37,680 nucleotides of DNA, taken from NCBI RefSeq assembly GCF_018619185.1, contig NZ_JAAXYC010000046.1, forward strand, positions 1-37,680, given 5' to 3'. A program made the position numbers and the translations under genes. Position 1 is the stretch's first letter; the number at the start of each line of letters is the position of its first letter. The notes under the pieces were generated by a model that was not told the DNA's origin, ran no database searches, and saw only the letters and a program-made list of their open reading frames with translations. The DNA comes from Streptomyces sp. McG3. GTDB taxonomy: Bacteria; Actinomycetota; Actinomycetes; Streptomycetales; Streptomycetaceae. Below, piece after piece: positions 15,700 to 23,187 of the stretch.

Positions 15700-16931
15700 T
15701 TGCCGCCCCATTCGCCGGGGTAGCCGGGAAGCTTCTCGCAGCCGCAGGCACCGTAGTGCAGCGGCGGCATGCCCTCTTCGTAGTAGGAGTCGAAGGTTTC
15801 CTTCGTCACGACCGGCTGCGGCAGTGTCCACTGCTTCGGCACCTCCTGTCCGCCCAGGACGCGCAGCGCGGCGATGACGGGCGTACGCCACTGGAAGGTG
15901 GGGTAGGTCGGTGCGATGGCGGTGAGGTCCTTGTCCTTCCACGCCTGGAGGAAGTCCTGCTGGTCCTCGCCGGTGATCGGCGGCACGTCCTTGCCGGCGT
16001 CCTCGAACGCCTCGACGGCTGCGACGCCGGTGGCACCGGAGTCCATCCAGACCCCGTCAATGGTGCCGTGCCGGGAGAGGGCATCGGAGACGATCGACTT
16101 GGTCTTCGAGGGGTCGCCGTCGGTGAACTTCACCTCGGCCACCTTGAGTCCGGCCTTGTCGAACGCCTTCTTCGCCGCGGCCCAGCGGTTTTCCAGGACG
16201 TCCACGCCGGGTGAGATCCGTAGCGCGACGATCTTTCCGCCGCTGTCCACCTCGTCGACCAGAAAGTCGGCTGCCGCGGCGCCGTAGGCGTAGCCGCCGA
16301 CGGGGCTGATGAAGGTGACTCCGCAGTCGGTCTGTACGCCGCGGTCGAAGACGATCACCGGGAGCTTGGTGCACGCCTCCTGTACCGCCGGAGTGAGGGT
16401 GGCGGTGGTGTTGGGCGAGACGATCAGCGCGTCGCAGTCCTGGCCCGACAGCTCCTGGATGTCGGAGATCTGTTTGTCGTCCTTGCCCTGCGCGTCCAGA
16501 ACGGTGAAGTCCGTGATCTCGTCGTGCAGTTTCACCTCCGCCTTCATGCTCCTCAACCCCACCTGCCGCCAGGGGTTGAAGACGCCCGCGTTGGAGAAGC
16601 AGAGATGGACGCCTTTGGCACCGCCTTTCATCGCGTACTTCGACGTGTCGGTCATCTCCGGGTTCAGCATCTGCTCCCACGGCTTGTCGGCGGGACCCTG
16701 GGGTGTCGCCCCGGCGAGCGACAGTTGACGCTCGTACTCGGCCTGGTCGAAGAACTCCGCGTCCTCACCACCCGGTCGGGACTGTTCGGAGGCAGTGGCG
16801 CCGGCCCCCGGGCCGTCCTGTGGCACATCGGAGGAGCAGGCGGACAACAACGCCGCGGCCAGCAGGGCGGCGAGAGGAGCAGCCAGGCGGGCGGGACCGC
16901 CGGGTCGTCCGGTACGAGATGCGCGGCTCAT
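15696..16931 (-). CDS. Sugar ABC transporter substrate-binding lipoprotein (RbsB-like)
   Basis: 411 residues from ATG 16931, which overlaps the permease stop (ATGA). The signal ends in lipobox L-L-S-A-C32. An acidic/Gly-rich linker (33-60) precedes a type-I periplasmic-binding fold: 'VHLCFSNAGVFNPWRQVGLRSM', 'CDALIVSPNTTATL', 'PVIVFDRGV', 'KIVALRISPGVDV', 'IDGVWMDSGATGV' and 'ITGEDQQDFLQAW'. It binds a sugar outside the membrane and delivers it to the two permeases. The C-terminus carries an unusual Cys-rich tail (YGACGCEKLPGYPGEW), possibly a disulfide. The RBS GGAGG lies inside a short GGAGG..CCTCC hairpin, so initiation may depend on coupling from the upstream gene. Ligand unknown. Confidence 0.92.
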   Translation of the reverse strand: MSRASRTGRPGGPARLAAPLAALLAAALLSACSSDVPQDGPGAGATASEQSRPGGEDAEFFDQAEYERQLSLAGATPQGPADKPWEQMLNPEMTDTSKYAMKGGAKGVHLCFSNAGVFNPWRQVGLRSMKAEVKLHDEITDFTVLDAQGKDDKQISDIQELSGQDCDALIVSPNTTATLTPAVQEACTKLPVIVFDRGVQTDCGVTFISPVGGYAYGAAAADFLVDEVDSGGKIVALRISPGVDVLENRWAAAKKAFDKAGLKVAEVKFTDGDPSKTKSIVSDALSRHGTIDGVWMDSGATGVAAVEAFEDAGKDVPPITGEDQQDFLQAWKDKDLTAIAPTYPTFQWRTPVIAALRVLGGQEVPKQWTLPQPVVTKETFDSYYEEGMPPLHYGACGCEKLPGYPGEWGGK

Positions 16932-17959
16932 GAGGAGGTGCCTCCGGAGGGTTGTGTACGGGGACGGCGCAGCCGCTTCAGTCCCGGGAGCCCGGCGGCT
17001 CCGAGGCCGACGGCCGCGATGACGATGACGCCCTGGACGGTGGACTCCAGGGCGCCGGACACTCCCTGGAGGTTGAGCAGTGTGAAGAGTGCTTGGAGTG
17101 AGAAGGCCCCGGCCATGGCGGCGACCACGGATCCGCGGCCACCACCGAGCAGGACCCCGCCGAGGACCACGGCGGTGATGGCCTCGAACTCCAGGCCGCG
17201 GCCGGCCTGGGCGGAGACACCGGAGAACCCGGCGACGAGCACCGCGGCCAGCGCGGCGGCCGTACCCGAGAGCACGAACGCCAGAACGCGGACGCGAGGA
17301 ACCCGTACGCCCGACAGGTGCGCGGTACGTTCGCTGTCGCCCGTGGCGAGGAGGGTACGGCCGAAGTCGGAGCGCATCAGCCACACGGCGGCGGCTCCGA
17401 CCACAAGACAGGCGGGGACCGCCCAGGGCAGCCAGCCGCCCGCGGAGCCGCGGCCGAACTCCCGGAAACTCTGCGGAAGCACGCCCTGCGGGGAACCACC
17501 GGTCCAGTAGAAGACGGCACCCTCCAGAATGAGCATCATGCCGAGGGTGGCGATGAACGACGGCACCCGGAGCCTGGTGGTGATGAGCCCGTTGGCCAAC
17601 CCCACCAACGCCCCGCCGACCAGCAGTCCCACGGTGACCAGCAGCCAGGGGGCGCCCGGGTAGGAGCCGTAGAACTCGGCCCCGGCCACCACTCCCACGG
17701 TCACCACCGCGCCGACCGAGAGGTCGAAGCCGCCGGAGACGATGACGAGATACTGGCCCGCGGCCAGGATCACCAGCGGGGCCGCGCGCTTGACGAAGGC
17801 AAGGAAGCTGTCGGGTTCGTAGAAGCCTGGGTTGGTGAGCGCCAAGGCTGCGAGCAGGACGACGAGGAGCACATGGACGGGGGCGCCGGTGCCCAGGCGC
17901 CGGACCGCCCGGGCGGCGGTGTTGGGAGTCGGGTCTTCTGTCGTGGTCGTCGTGGTCAT
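16928..17959 (-). CDS. Ribose-type ABC transporter permease (second)
   Basis: 343 residues (MTTTTTTEDPTPNTAARAV). It overlaps the upstream permease and the downstream binding-protein gene by 4 nt each (ATGA). About 8-10 hydrophobic helices carry the BPD_transp_2 family signature: 'GQYLVIVSGGFDLSVGAVV', 'GLANGLITTRLRVPSFIATLGMM', 'TGDSERTAHLSGV' and 'EAITAVVLGGVLLGGGRGSV'. The latter Gly-rich loop couples to the ATPase. It pairs with the 17956-19059 permease to form a heterodimeric channel. The N-terminal poly-Thr stretch is low complexity. Confidence 0.94.
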   Translation of the reverse strand: MTTTTTTEDPTPNTAARAVRRLGTGAPVHVLLVVLLAALALTNPGFYEPDSFLAFVKRAAPLVILAAGQYLVIVSGGFDLSVGAVVTVGVVAGAEFYGSYPGAPWLLVTVGLLVGGALVGLANGLITTRLRVPSFIATLGMMLILEGAVFYWTGGSPQGVLPQSFREFGRGSAGGWLPWAVPACLVVGAAAVWLMRSDFGRTLLATGDSERTAHLSGVRVPRVRVLAFVLSGTAAALAAVLVAGFSGVSAQAGRGLEFEAITAVVLGGVLLGGGRGSVVAAMAGAFSLQALFTLLNLQGVSGALESTVQGVIVIAAVGLGAAGLPGLKRLRRPRTQPSGGTSS

Positions 17960-19059
17960 GCCGACTGCTCCTGCCCCTGGACGCCGGGCGCCCCGCTCGT
18001 TTTCGCTTGTCCCCCCGTTTGCGCTTGTCCCCGGCCCGCGCGGCGCGGTCGTCGGGCGGCCCGGTCCGAGCGGGGCCGGGCGTAGATGGCGACGGCGGCG
18101 ATGATGACGACACCGCGCACGACGTTCTTGAAGAACGGATCGACGGAGAGCTGGTTGAAGACGCTGTCCAGCACGGACAGAACCAATACGCCTCCGAGGG
18201 TGCCCGCTACGCCGCCACGTCCTCCGGCGAGGGCTGTGCCGCCGAGCACGACCGCGGCGATGGACTCCAGGTCGTAGCGGGCGTCCGTGCCGGCCCAGGG
18301 GGCGCCCGCACCGAGCCGGGCAGCGAGAAACAGGGCGGCTGCCCCGACACACAGCGAGCACAGCACGTGTGCGAGGACGACGGCGCGTCCCGTGCGCACA
18401 CCGGACAGCCGGGCGGCGTGCTCGTCGCCGCCGGTGGCGTACATGTGGTGGCCGACGCGGGTGCGCCGGGTGATCAGCCATGCGACGACGGCGACCGCGA
18501 TCAGCAGGAGGACGGATACGGGAACGAAGCCGACGCGGTCGTAACCCAGGCGTCGGAAGGATGCGGGGACGTGGCCGGCAGGGCCGGTGTAAGTGTCTTC
18601 GATGTAGCCGCGCAGGATGAACGCCATGCCGAGCGTGGCGATGAACGCGTTGACCTTCAGTCCGGTGACGATCAGCCCGTTCGCGACGCCGACGGCGGCG
18701 GACAGAGCGAGGACGGCCAGGACGGCGGTGACAACGTTTCCGCTCTCCATCATCTCCGCGGCGATGAGCGTGCCGAGGCTGACAAGATACGCAACGGAGA
18801 GGTCGAGGGACCCGGTGAGGATCACCACCGACTGGCCGACCGCGACGAGACCCAGGGCGACCGAGTTCTGGAGGATGCCCGTGACGGTGGACCGGGTCAT
18901 GAACTCGCCGCCGTCCGCGGCCACGACCATCCAGCCGACGAGGGTGACCGCGAGTGCGGCCAGCCACACGGCGACCACGGGGTCTCCCAGGCGGATGCGG
19001 CCCAGGACGCTTCCGCGGGACGCAGCCTCGGCCGCGGCCCCGCCGGGGATGGCCGTCAT
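17956..19059 (-). CDS. Ribose-type ABC transporter permease (first)
   Basis: 367 residues from ATG 19059, overlapping the ATPase stop by 4 nt. It shows the same BPD_transp_2 signatures as its partner: 'GQSVVILTGSLDLSVAYLV', 'GVANGLIVTGLKVNAFIATLGMAFIL', 'TGGDEHAARLSGV' and 'ESIAAVVLGGTALAGGRGGV'. The last ~40 residues (RAARRPRRAGRGQ...) form a basic then Gly/Gln-rich cytoplasmic tail absent from typical RbsC proteins. It is encoded by a short imperfect direct repeat (CGCTTGTCCCC twice near 18003-18031), which may be a slippage product. Confidence 0.94.
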   Translation of the reverse strand: MTAIPGGAAAEAASRGSVLGRIRLGDPVVAVWLAALAVTLVGWMVVAADGGEFMTRSTVTGILQNSVALGLVAVGQSVVILTGSLDLSVAYLVSLGTLIAAEMMESGNVVTAVLAVLALSAAVGVANGLIVTGLKVNAFIATLGMAFILRGYIEDTYTGPAGHVPASFRRLGYDRVGFVPVSVLLLIAVAVVAWLITRRTRVGHHMYATGGDEHAARLSGVRTGRAVVLAHVLCSLCVGAAALFLAARLGAGAPWAGTDARYDLESIAAVVLGGTALAGGRGGVAGTLGGVLVLSVLDSVFNQLSVDPFFKNVVRGVVIIAAVAIYARPRSDRAARRPRRAGRGQAQTGGQAKTSGAPGVQGQEQSA

Positions 19060-20537
19060 GCCGCTCGTCCCTGGTCATGGCCGGTGTCACCCGTGGCCAG
19101 TCGCATGATGTCTTCCTCGGCGGTGCCTGCGGGCAGTTCGCCGACCAGCGCTCCGTCGGCCATCACCAGGATCCGGTCGCTCATCCCGATCAGCTCGGGT
19201 AGTTCGGAGGAGACGATGAGCACGGCGAGGCCCTCACGGGCGAGATCGCGCACGAGGGTGTGGATGGCTGACTTCGCGCCGACGTCCACGCCTCGGGTCG
19301 GTTCGTCGAACAGGAGCACCCGGGGGCGGGCCGCGAGCCACTTGGCGATGACCACCTTCTGCTGGTTTCCCCCGGAGAGGTAGCGCACCTCTTGGTCCAG
19401 GCCGCGGGACCGCAGCGCGACCCGCTCCAGGAGCCCTTCGACATCTTGTCCCCCGACGACGGACACGGCTCGCGTGACGAGCAGGGCGTTGTCCCGCACG
19501 GACTGGCGCAGGGCCAGGCCCTCGGCTTTGCGGTCCTCGGTGACCAGCGCGACACCGCCCCGGATCGCTTGGCGCGGACTGCCGGGCAGCATGGGACGCC
19601 CTACGACGGTCATCGAGCCCCGGGTGAACGGTGCGGCGCCGAACAGAGCCCGCACCAGGGAGGTACGGCCCGACCCCTGCAAGCCTGCGACCCCGGTGAC
19701 CTCGCCGGCCCGTAGGGTCAGCCCGATGTCGGTGAGGCGCTCATTGCCGGCGTCGGTGAGGGTCAGGAGCGGCTCGCCGATCTCCCCGGCTTCGGCACGG
19801 GGCGGGTAGTACGCGTGCAGTTCACGGCCGACCATGGCCCGCACCACCTCATCGGGGGTGGTCGCGGCGGTGGTGAGGGAGGCGGCCTTGCGGCCGTCTT
19901 TCAGCACGGTGATGCGCTGGGAAAGGTCGAATACCTCGCGCAGGCGATGGCTGATGTAGAGAATGCCGATACCGCGGGCGGCGAGTCGGCGGATAAGCAC
20001 GTAGAGCAATTCCACCTCGTGGTCGGCGAGGGGTGCCGTCGGCTCGTCCATGACCAGCACACGGACGTCAGATGCTGCCAGCGCTTTGACGATCTCCACG
20101 GTCTGCTGCCGAGCCACCGAAAGCTCCCGTACCTGCATGCGGGGGTCGATCCCGGTTTCGTCCAGCTCGGCGAGCAGTTCGGCGGTGCGTCGCTCCATCG
20201 TGCGGCGGTCGACCAGTCCCCGGCGCACCGGCTCACGGCCGAGGAAGACGTTCTCGGCGACGGTGCGGTGCGGTAGGAGAGCGAATTCCTGGTGGATAAG
20301 GGCGATTCCGGCGGCCTGCGCCTGCACGGGGTGGGTAAAGACGTGGGGGGCGCCATCGAGGCTGATGGTGCCCTCATCGGGGATGTACTCCCCGGCGAGC
20401 ACCTTCATCAGCGTGGACTTTCCCGCGCCATTCTCCCCGACCAGGGCGTGAACCTCGCCCGGTTTCAGGTCGAGTGATACCCCGTGTAACACCCGAGCCC
20501 CGAGGAAGCTCTTCGAGACACTGCTCATCGTCAGCAT
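19056..20537 (-). CDS. Sugar ABC transporter ATP-binding protein, two NBDs (RbsA-like)
   Basis: 493 residues from ATG 20537 (MLTMSSVSKSF). Two nucleotide-binding domains are fused, as in RbsA/MglA. NBD1 has Walker A GENGAGKST, 'LSVARQQTVEI' as a degenerate signature, and 'VMDEPTAPL'. NBD2 has the family-typical altered Walker A GLQGSGRTS, 'LSGGNQQKVVIAKWL' and 'FDEPTRGVDVGAK'. It energises import through the two permeases that follow. Start choice: no RBS precedes ATG 20537 or ATG 20528. However, TTGACA (20573-20568), a 17-bp spacer and AATCCT (20550-20545) end 7 nt before ATG 20537, so a leaderless transcript fits. This is the first gene of the island operon, divergent from the ROK regulator. 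Confidence 0.95.
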   Translation of the reverse strand: MLTMSSVSKSFLGARVLHGVSLDLKPGEVHALVGENGAGKSTLMKVLAGEYIPDEGTISLDGAPHVFTHPVQAQAAGIALIHQEFALLPHRTVAENVFLGREPVRRGLVDRRTMERRTAELLAELDETGIDPRMQVRELSVARQQTVEIVKALAASDVRVLVMDEPTAPLADHEVELLYVLIRRLAARGIGILYISHRLREVFDLSQRITVLKDGRKAASLTTAATTPDEVVRAMVGRELHAYYPPRAEAGEIGEPLLTLTDAGNERLTDIGLTLRAGEVTGVAGLQGSGRTSLVRALFGAAPFTRGSMTVVGRPMLPGSPRQAIRGGVALVTEDRKAEGLALRQSVRDNALLVTRAVSVVGGQDVEGLLERVALRSRGLDQEVRYLSGGNQQKVVIAKWLAARPRVLLFDEPTRGVDVGAKSAIHTLVRDLAREGLAVLIVSSELPELIGMSDRILVMADGALVGELPAGTAEEDIMRLATGDTGHDQGRAA

Positions 20538-20544
20538 GCTCGGC

Positions 20545-20583
20545 AGGATTGCGACCCAACTTTGTCCTGTCAACACTTAAAGC
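20545..20583 (-). promoter_or_regulatory. Promoter of the sugar operon with overlapping ROK-type operator
   Basis: The -35 TTGACA (20573-20568, perfect consensus) and -10 AATCCT (20550-20545) are 17 bp apart and point to the ATPase gene. The -35 lies inside a 25-bp site (20559-20583) of the form ACTTTG-N14-AAAGC, whose outer bases CTTT/AAAG are palindromic. A protein bound there would block RNA polymerase. Confidence 0.6.
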
Positions 20584-20611
20584 GAGACCAATAGTGACGC
20601 AGAAACTCATT

Positions 20612-20636
20612 ACTTTGCCTGATCGTCGAACAAAGC
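20612..20636. promoter_or_regulatory. Second copy of the candidate ROK operator
   Basis: This is another 25-bp site of the same form, ACTTTG-N14-AAAGC, with outer CTTTG/CAAAG palindromic. Its centre is 53 bp from the first site, close to five helical turns, so both sites face the same side of the helix. It lies upstream of the ROK gene's TAAGGT (20661-20666), positioned for autoregulation. Confidence 0.6.
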
Positions 20637-20673
20637 ATGGTCCGAAGCTGATCACGGCCATAAGGTTGCACAA

Positions 20674-21906
20674 GTGAACACTCACGTCTCCTCGTCTTCT
20701 CCGCCCTCGGAGTCCGGTTCCGCCCCGCGTTCGCCCATCGGTCAGACACCCGGCGACATCCTGGCGTTGATCAGTTCCGGCGACGCCGTCACGCGCGCCG
20801 AGATCGCCCGGCATACCGGGCTCGCCCGCTCCACCGTCTCCCAGCGGATCGATGCCCTCATCGCTCACGGATTCGTCGACGAGGACGCCGAAGCGCCCTC
20901 CACCGGCGGCCGCCCACCGCGTCGCCTCGCTCTGCGCACCTACGGGCACGCCATAGCCGGGGTCGACATCGGGGCGTCACACTGCCGGGTCGGGCTGCTG
21001 GACATGGGCGGCACCCTGATCGTGGCTCGCGAGGACCCGCTGACCATTGCGAACGGGCCCGAGGCGGTCCTCGGCCACGTCGAACGCACTCTGCACACCT
21101 TGCTCGAAACGGCTGACGGGACGGCATCGCGGACGCTTCGGGCCATCGGCGTCGGCGTGCCCGGCCCGGTGGAGTTCTCGACGGGGCGTCCGGTGGATCC
21201 GCCGATCATGCCGGGCTGGCACCAGTACCCCATTCCCCAGTTCTTCGAGGACCGGTTCGGCGTTCGGGCACTCGTGGACAACGATGTGAACGTCATGGCC
21301 CTGGCCGAGCAACGACGTGCGTTCTCGGACACGCTGCACCTGTTGTACCTGAAGGTCGGCACGGGCATCGGTTGCGGCATCGTCGCCGACGGCCGCATCC
21401 ACCGGGGTGCACAGGGGTCGGCCGGAGACATCGGGCACATCCGGGTGGGCGAGCGGGACGAGCCGTGCCACTGCGGCAACTCGGGCTGCTTGGAAGCCAT
21501 CGCGGGTGGCGCCGCGCTGGCTGCTCGGCTACGAGCGGCGGGTCTTGAGGCCGCGGGGAGCCTCGACATCGTGCAACTGGTCATGGAAGGAAACCACGAG
21601 GCCGTCCGCATGGTCCGCGAGGCCGGCCGCTCGGTCGGCGAGGTGCTGTCGGGGCTGGTCAACTTCTTCAACCCGGAAACGGTCGTCGTCGGGGGCGCCC
21701 TCGCCGCCGTGCACGACCAACTTCTCGCCGGTGTCCGCGAAGCGGTCTACCGCCGGTCCAATCCGCTGGCGACCCACGTGCTGCGGATCGAACCCAGCAG
21801 GATCGGTGAGAACGCGGGGGCAATCGGTGCCGGCACCTTGGCGCTGGAGCACGCGCTGTCCCCCGCCCAGGTCGACCGCGCCCTGACGACGGACGCGGCG
21901 GTGTGA
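20674..21906 (+). CDS. ROK-family transcriptional regulator (NagC/XylR type)
   Basis: 410 residues from GTG 20674; AAGG lies 8 nt upstream, and TAAGGT ending 7 nt upstream could alternatively give a leaderless message. An N-terminal winged HTH ('TRAEIARHTGLARSTVSQRIDALIAHGFV') precedes a sugar-kinase-like ROK domain: 'AGVDIGASHCRVGLLD', 'ALVDNDVNVMALAEQ', 'LKVGTGIGCGIV', 'GDIGHIRV' and the zinc motif CHCGNSGCLE. ROK regulators sense the imported sugar or its phosphate and release DNA. It is divergent from the ABC operon, so it is very probably the local repressor of uptake and processing. The Ser/Pro-rich first 25 residues are probably disordered. Confidence 0.95.
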   Translation: MNTHVSSSSPPSESGSAPRSPIGQTPGDILALISSGDAVTRAEIARHTGLARSTVSQRIDALIAHGFVDEDAEAPSTGGRPPRRLALRTYGHAIAGVDIGASHCRVGLLDMGGTLIVAREDPLTIANGPEAVLGHVERTLHTLLETADGTASRTLRAIGVGVPGPVEFSTGRPVDPPIMPGWHQYPIPQFFEDRFGVRALVDNDVNVMALAEQRRAFSDTLHLLYLKVGTGIGCGIVADGRIHRGAQGSAGDIGHIRVGERDEPCHCGNSGCLEAIAGGAALAARLRAAGLEAAGSLDIVQLVMEGNHEAVRMVREAGRSVGEVLSGLVNFFNPETVVVGGALAAVHDQLLAGVREAVYRRSNPLATHVLRIEPSRIGENAGAIGAGTLALEHALSPAQVDRALTTDAAV

Positions 21907-22185
21907 GCGCAGCCGACACCGCCGGGCGCACGAAACGACAACCGGACGCGCCGCCCGACGCCGTCCTCGACCCGGCCTGCACGGCACACACGGGCCTCCC
22001 CCCGCCCGGGGGCGATCCGTCGAGCGGTCCCCTCCAACGCGCAGGTGCGGCAGCTGATCCACCGACTGCGGACCGGCGAGGACGTCCTCGACCTCGCCGG
22101 CTCGCCCCTTGCCGCCATGGGAGACGCAGGGGAGAAGGATCCTGCCCATCGAGGCCGGGTAGAGCTGATTCAAGCCAACCTGGGC
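21907..22185. other. Non-coding right end of the sugar island
   Basis: 279 nt with no convincing gene. A CCCCC-GCCC-GGGGG hairpin (around 22003-22016) could terminate the ROK transcript. The section from about 22040 to 22150 has an open frame (SNAQVRQLIHRLRTGEDVLDL) that looks like a fragment of some coding sequence, but I cannot name it. It has no start signal and runs on into the repeat, so I treat it as debris. Confidence 0.5.
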
Positions 22186-22189
22186 CAAC

Positions 22190-22267
22190 CCGACCGGCGC
22201 GCAGCTGACCTTCTCCTCGCCCGGCACGGACCCGAGTCATCTCTCGGTCCCGCTGCGCGAGAAGTGA
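22190..22267 (+). pseudogene. 3' remnant (last ~26 codons) of the S15 peptidase gene
   Basis: It encodes PTGAQLTFSSPGTDPSHLS followed by VPLREK and stop, the same C-terminus as the intact peptidase ending at 11018. Nothing upstream of 22186 resembles the rest of that gene. A single silent third-position change separates the two. Confidence 0.85.
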
Positions 22268-22274
22268 TCACCGA

Positions 22275-22320
22275 CTGCTGCCGGGCGGGCAGGACCCGGC
22301 TACTGCCCTCCCGGCAGCAG
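22275..22320. terminator. Bidirectional hairpin terminator at the gluD 3' end
   Basis: CTGCTGCCGGGCGGGCAG (22275-22292) pairs with CTGCCCTCCCGGCAGCAG (22303-22320) with a single C/T mismatch and a 10-nt loop. The stem includes the last codons of gluD. It would originally have served both the peptidase and the glu operon. Confidence 0.8.
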
Positions 22321-23187
22321 CGTCCCCGGTTCGGCCGGGGCCACCCCCACCGCCTCCGTCTTCGGACTGCGCCGCTGACGGCGGGCCACCCAGGTGGCGA
22401 ACCACGAGAGCAGCATGCACATCCCGATGTAGATCGGAGAGATCACCATCACGACGGGGATGAAGGGAAGATCGTAGTCGAGATTCGACGCGATCAGCTT
22501 TCCGGCGTGGAGGAATTCCTCGTAGGTGATCAGATAGCCCAGTGAGGTGTCCTTGAGCGCGACCACCAGCTGACTGATGATGGTCGGCAGCATCGCGCGT
22601 ACGGCCTGGGGAGCCAGGACGAACGTGGTGACCTGTGTCTTGCGCATGCCGAGCGCGTACGCCGCCTCGCGCTGGCCCCGGTCCACGGAGTTGATCCCGG
22701 TGCGGAACACCTCCGCGAGGACGGAGCCGTTGTAGAGCGTCAGCCCGGCGACCAGGGCGGGCAGCGGCTGGACCTTCAGCGCCACGAAGATGAAGAAGAT
22801 CATCACCAGCACCGGCATGGCCCGGAAGAACTCGACGAGCAGGGTGGAGATCCAGCGCAGCACCCGGTGTTCGGAGAGCCGGCCGACCGCGAGGACCGCG
22901 CCCAGGACGAGCGAGAGGACCGCGGCGTACGCGAACGCCTTGAGGGTGTTGCCGAGGCCGCGCAGCAGCAGTTCCTGGATGCCCTTGTACGCGAAGGGCG
23001 TCCACTTCTCGGCGGTGAACTGGTCGGTGTCGAAGAGCAGGTAGACGATCCAGCCGAACAGCGCCAGGATCACCACCGTCGAGGCGATCCCGTACATCAG
23101 GTGCCGTTTGCGGGTCACCGGGCCGGGGATGTCGTAGAGCGCGGTGGCCGCCGGCAGGGCGGGCCTGCGGGTGAGGGTCTTGGTCAT
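22300..23187 (-). CDS. gluD: Glutamate/polar amino-acid ABC transporter permease (GluD-like)
   Basis: 295 residues from ATG 23187, overlapping the gluC stop by 4 nt. Membrane subunit of the HisMQ family. There is a cytoplasmic N-terminus (1-30), TM1 'IASTVVILALFGWIVYLLF' and further helices. The ATPase-coupling EAA loop reads 'EVFRTGINSVDRGQREAAYALGM'. The C-terminus WFATWVARRQRRSPKTEA is a basic cytoplasmic tail. Its final 35 codons are duplicated as a broken copy at 11051-11156. Symbol by similarity to gluABCD of Corynebacterium/Streptomyces. Confidence 0.93.
   Translation of the reverse strand: MTKTLTRRPALPAATALYDIPGPVTRKRHLMYGIASTVVILALFGWIVYLLFDTDQFTAEKWTPFAYKGIQELLLRGLGNTLKAFAYAAVLSLVLGAVLAVGRLSEHRVLRWISTLLVEFFRAMPVLVMIFFIFVALKVQPLPALVAGLTLYNGSVLAEVFRTGINSVDRGQREAAYALGMRKTQVTTFVLAPQAVRAMLPTIISQLVVALKDTSLGYLITYEEFLHAGKLIASNLDYDLPFIPVVMVISPIYIGMCMLLSWFATWVARRQRRSPKTEAVGVAPAEPGTLLPGGQ

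Larger units (their letters stand above)
11157..22185. other. ~11-kb sugar-utilisation island bounded by direct repeats
   Basis: This segment lies between the two copies of the 220-bp repeat and interrupts what would otherwise be a tail-to-tail peptidase/gluD pair. It holds a complete unit: ROK regulator, ribose-type ABC transporter, TIM-barrel isomerase/epimerase and a secreted ThuA/sugar-dehydrogenase protein, plus a 279-nt non-coding tail. No integrase, transposase, tRNA or short att-like core is visible, so a self-mobile element is not supported. Acquisition by homologous recombination or integration of a circular intermediate sharing the junction sequence would leave this footprint. Confidence 0.8.
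22186..22406 (+). repeat. Right copy of ~220-bp direct repeat flanking the sugar island
   Basis: This is the mate of 10937-11156. Here the gluD side is intact and the peptidase side is a remnant. Differences from the left copy seen by eye: C/A in the peptidase Gly codon (silent), T/C in the last gluD codon, one extra C plus a T/G change in the gluD tail, and A/G near its end. Confidence 0.95.

Noticed and set aside
22045..22200. Small plus-strand frame (MRQLIHRLRTGEDVLDL...) as a gene at the island's right end
   Set aside because: No RBS, runs on into the repeat in a frame different from the peptidase remnant, and matches no family I know; at most a gene fragment.
10937..22406. Island as an integrative conjugative element or prophage
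   Set aside because: No integrase, tRNA target, replication, transfer or phage genes between the repeats; the repeats are gene 3' ends and not a short att core.
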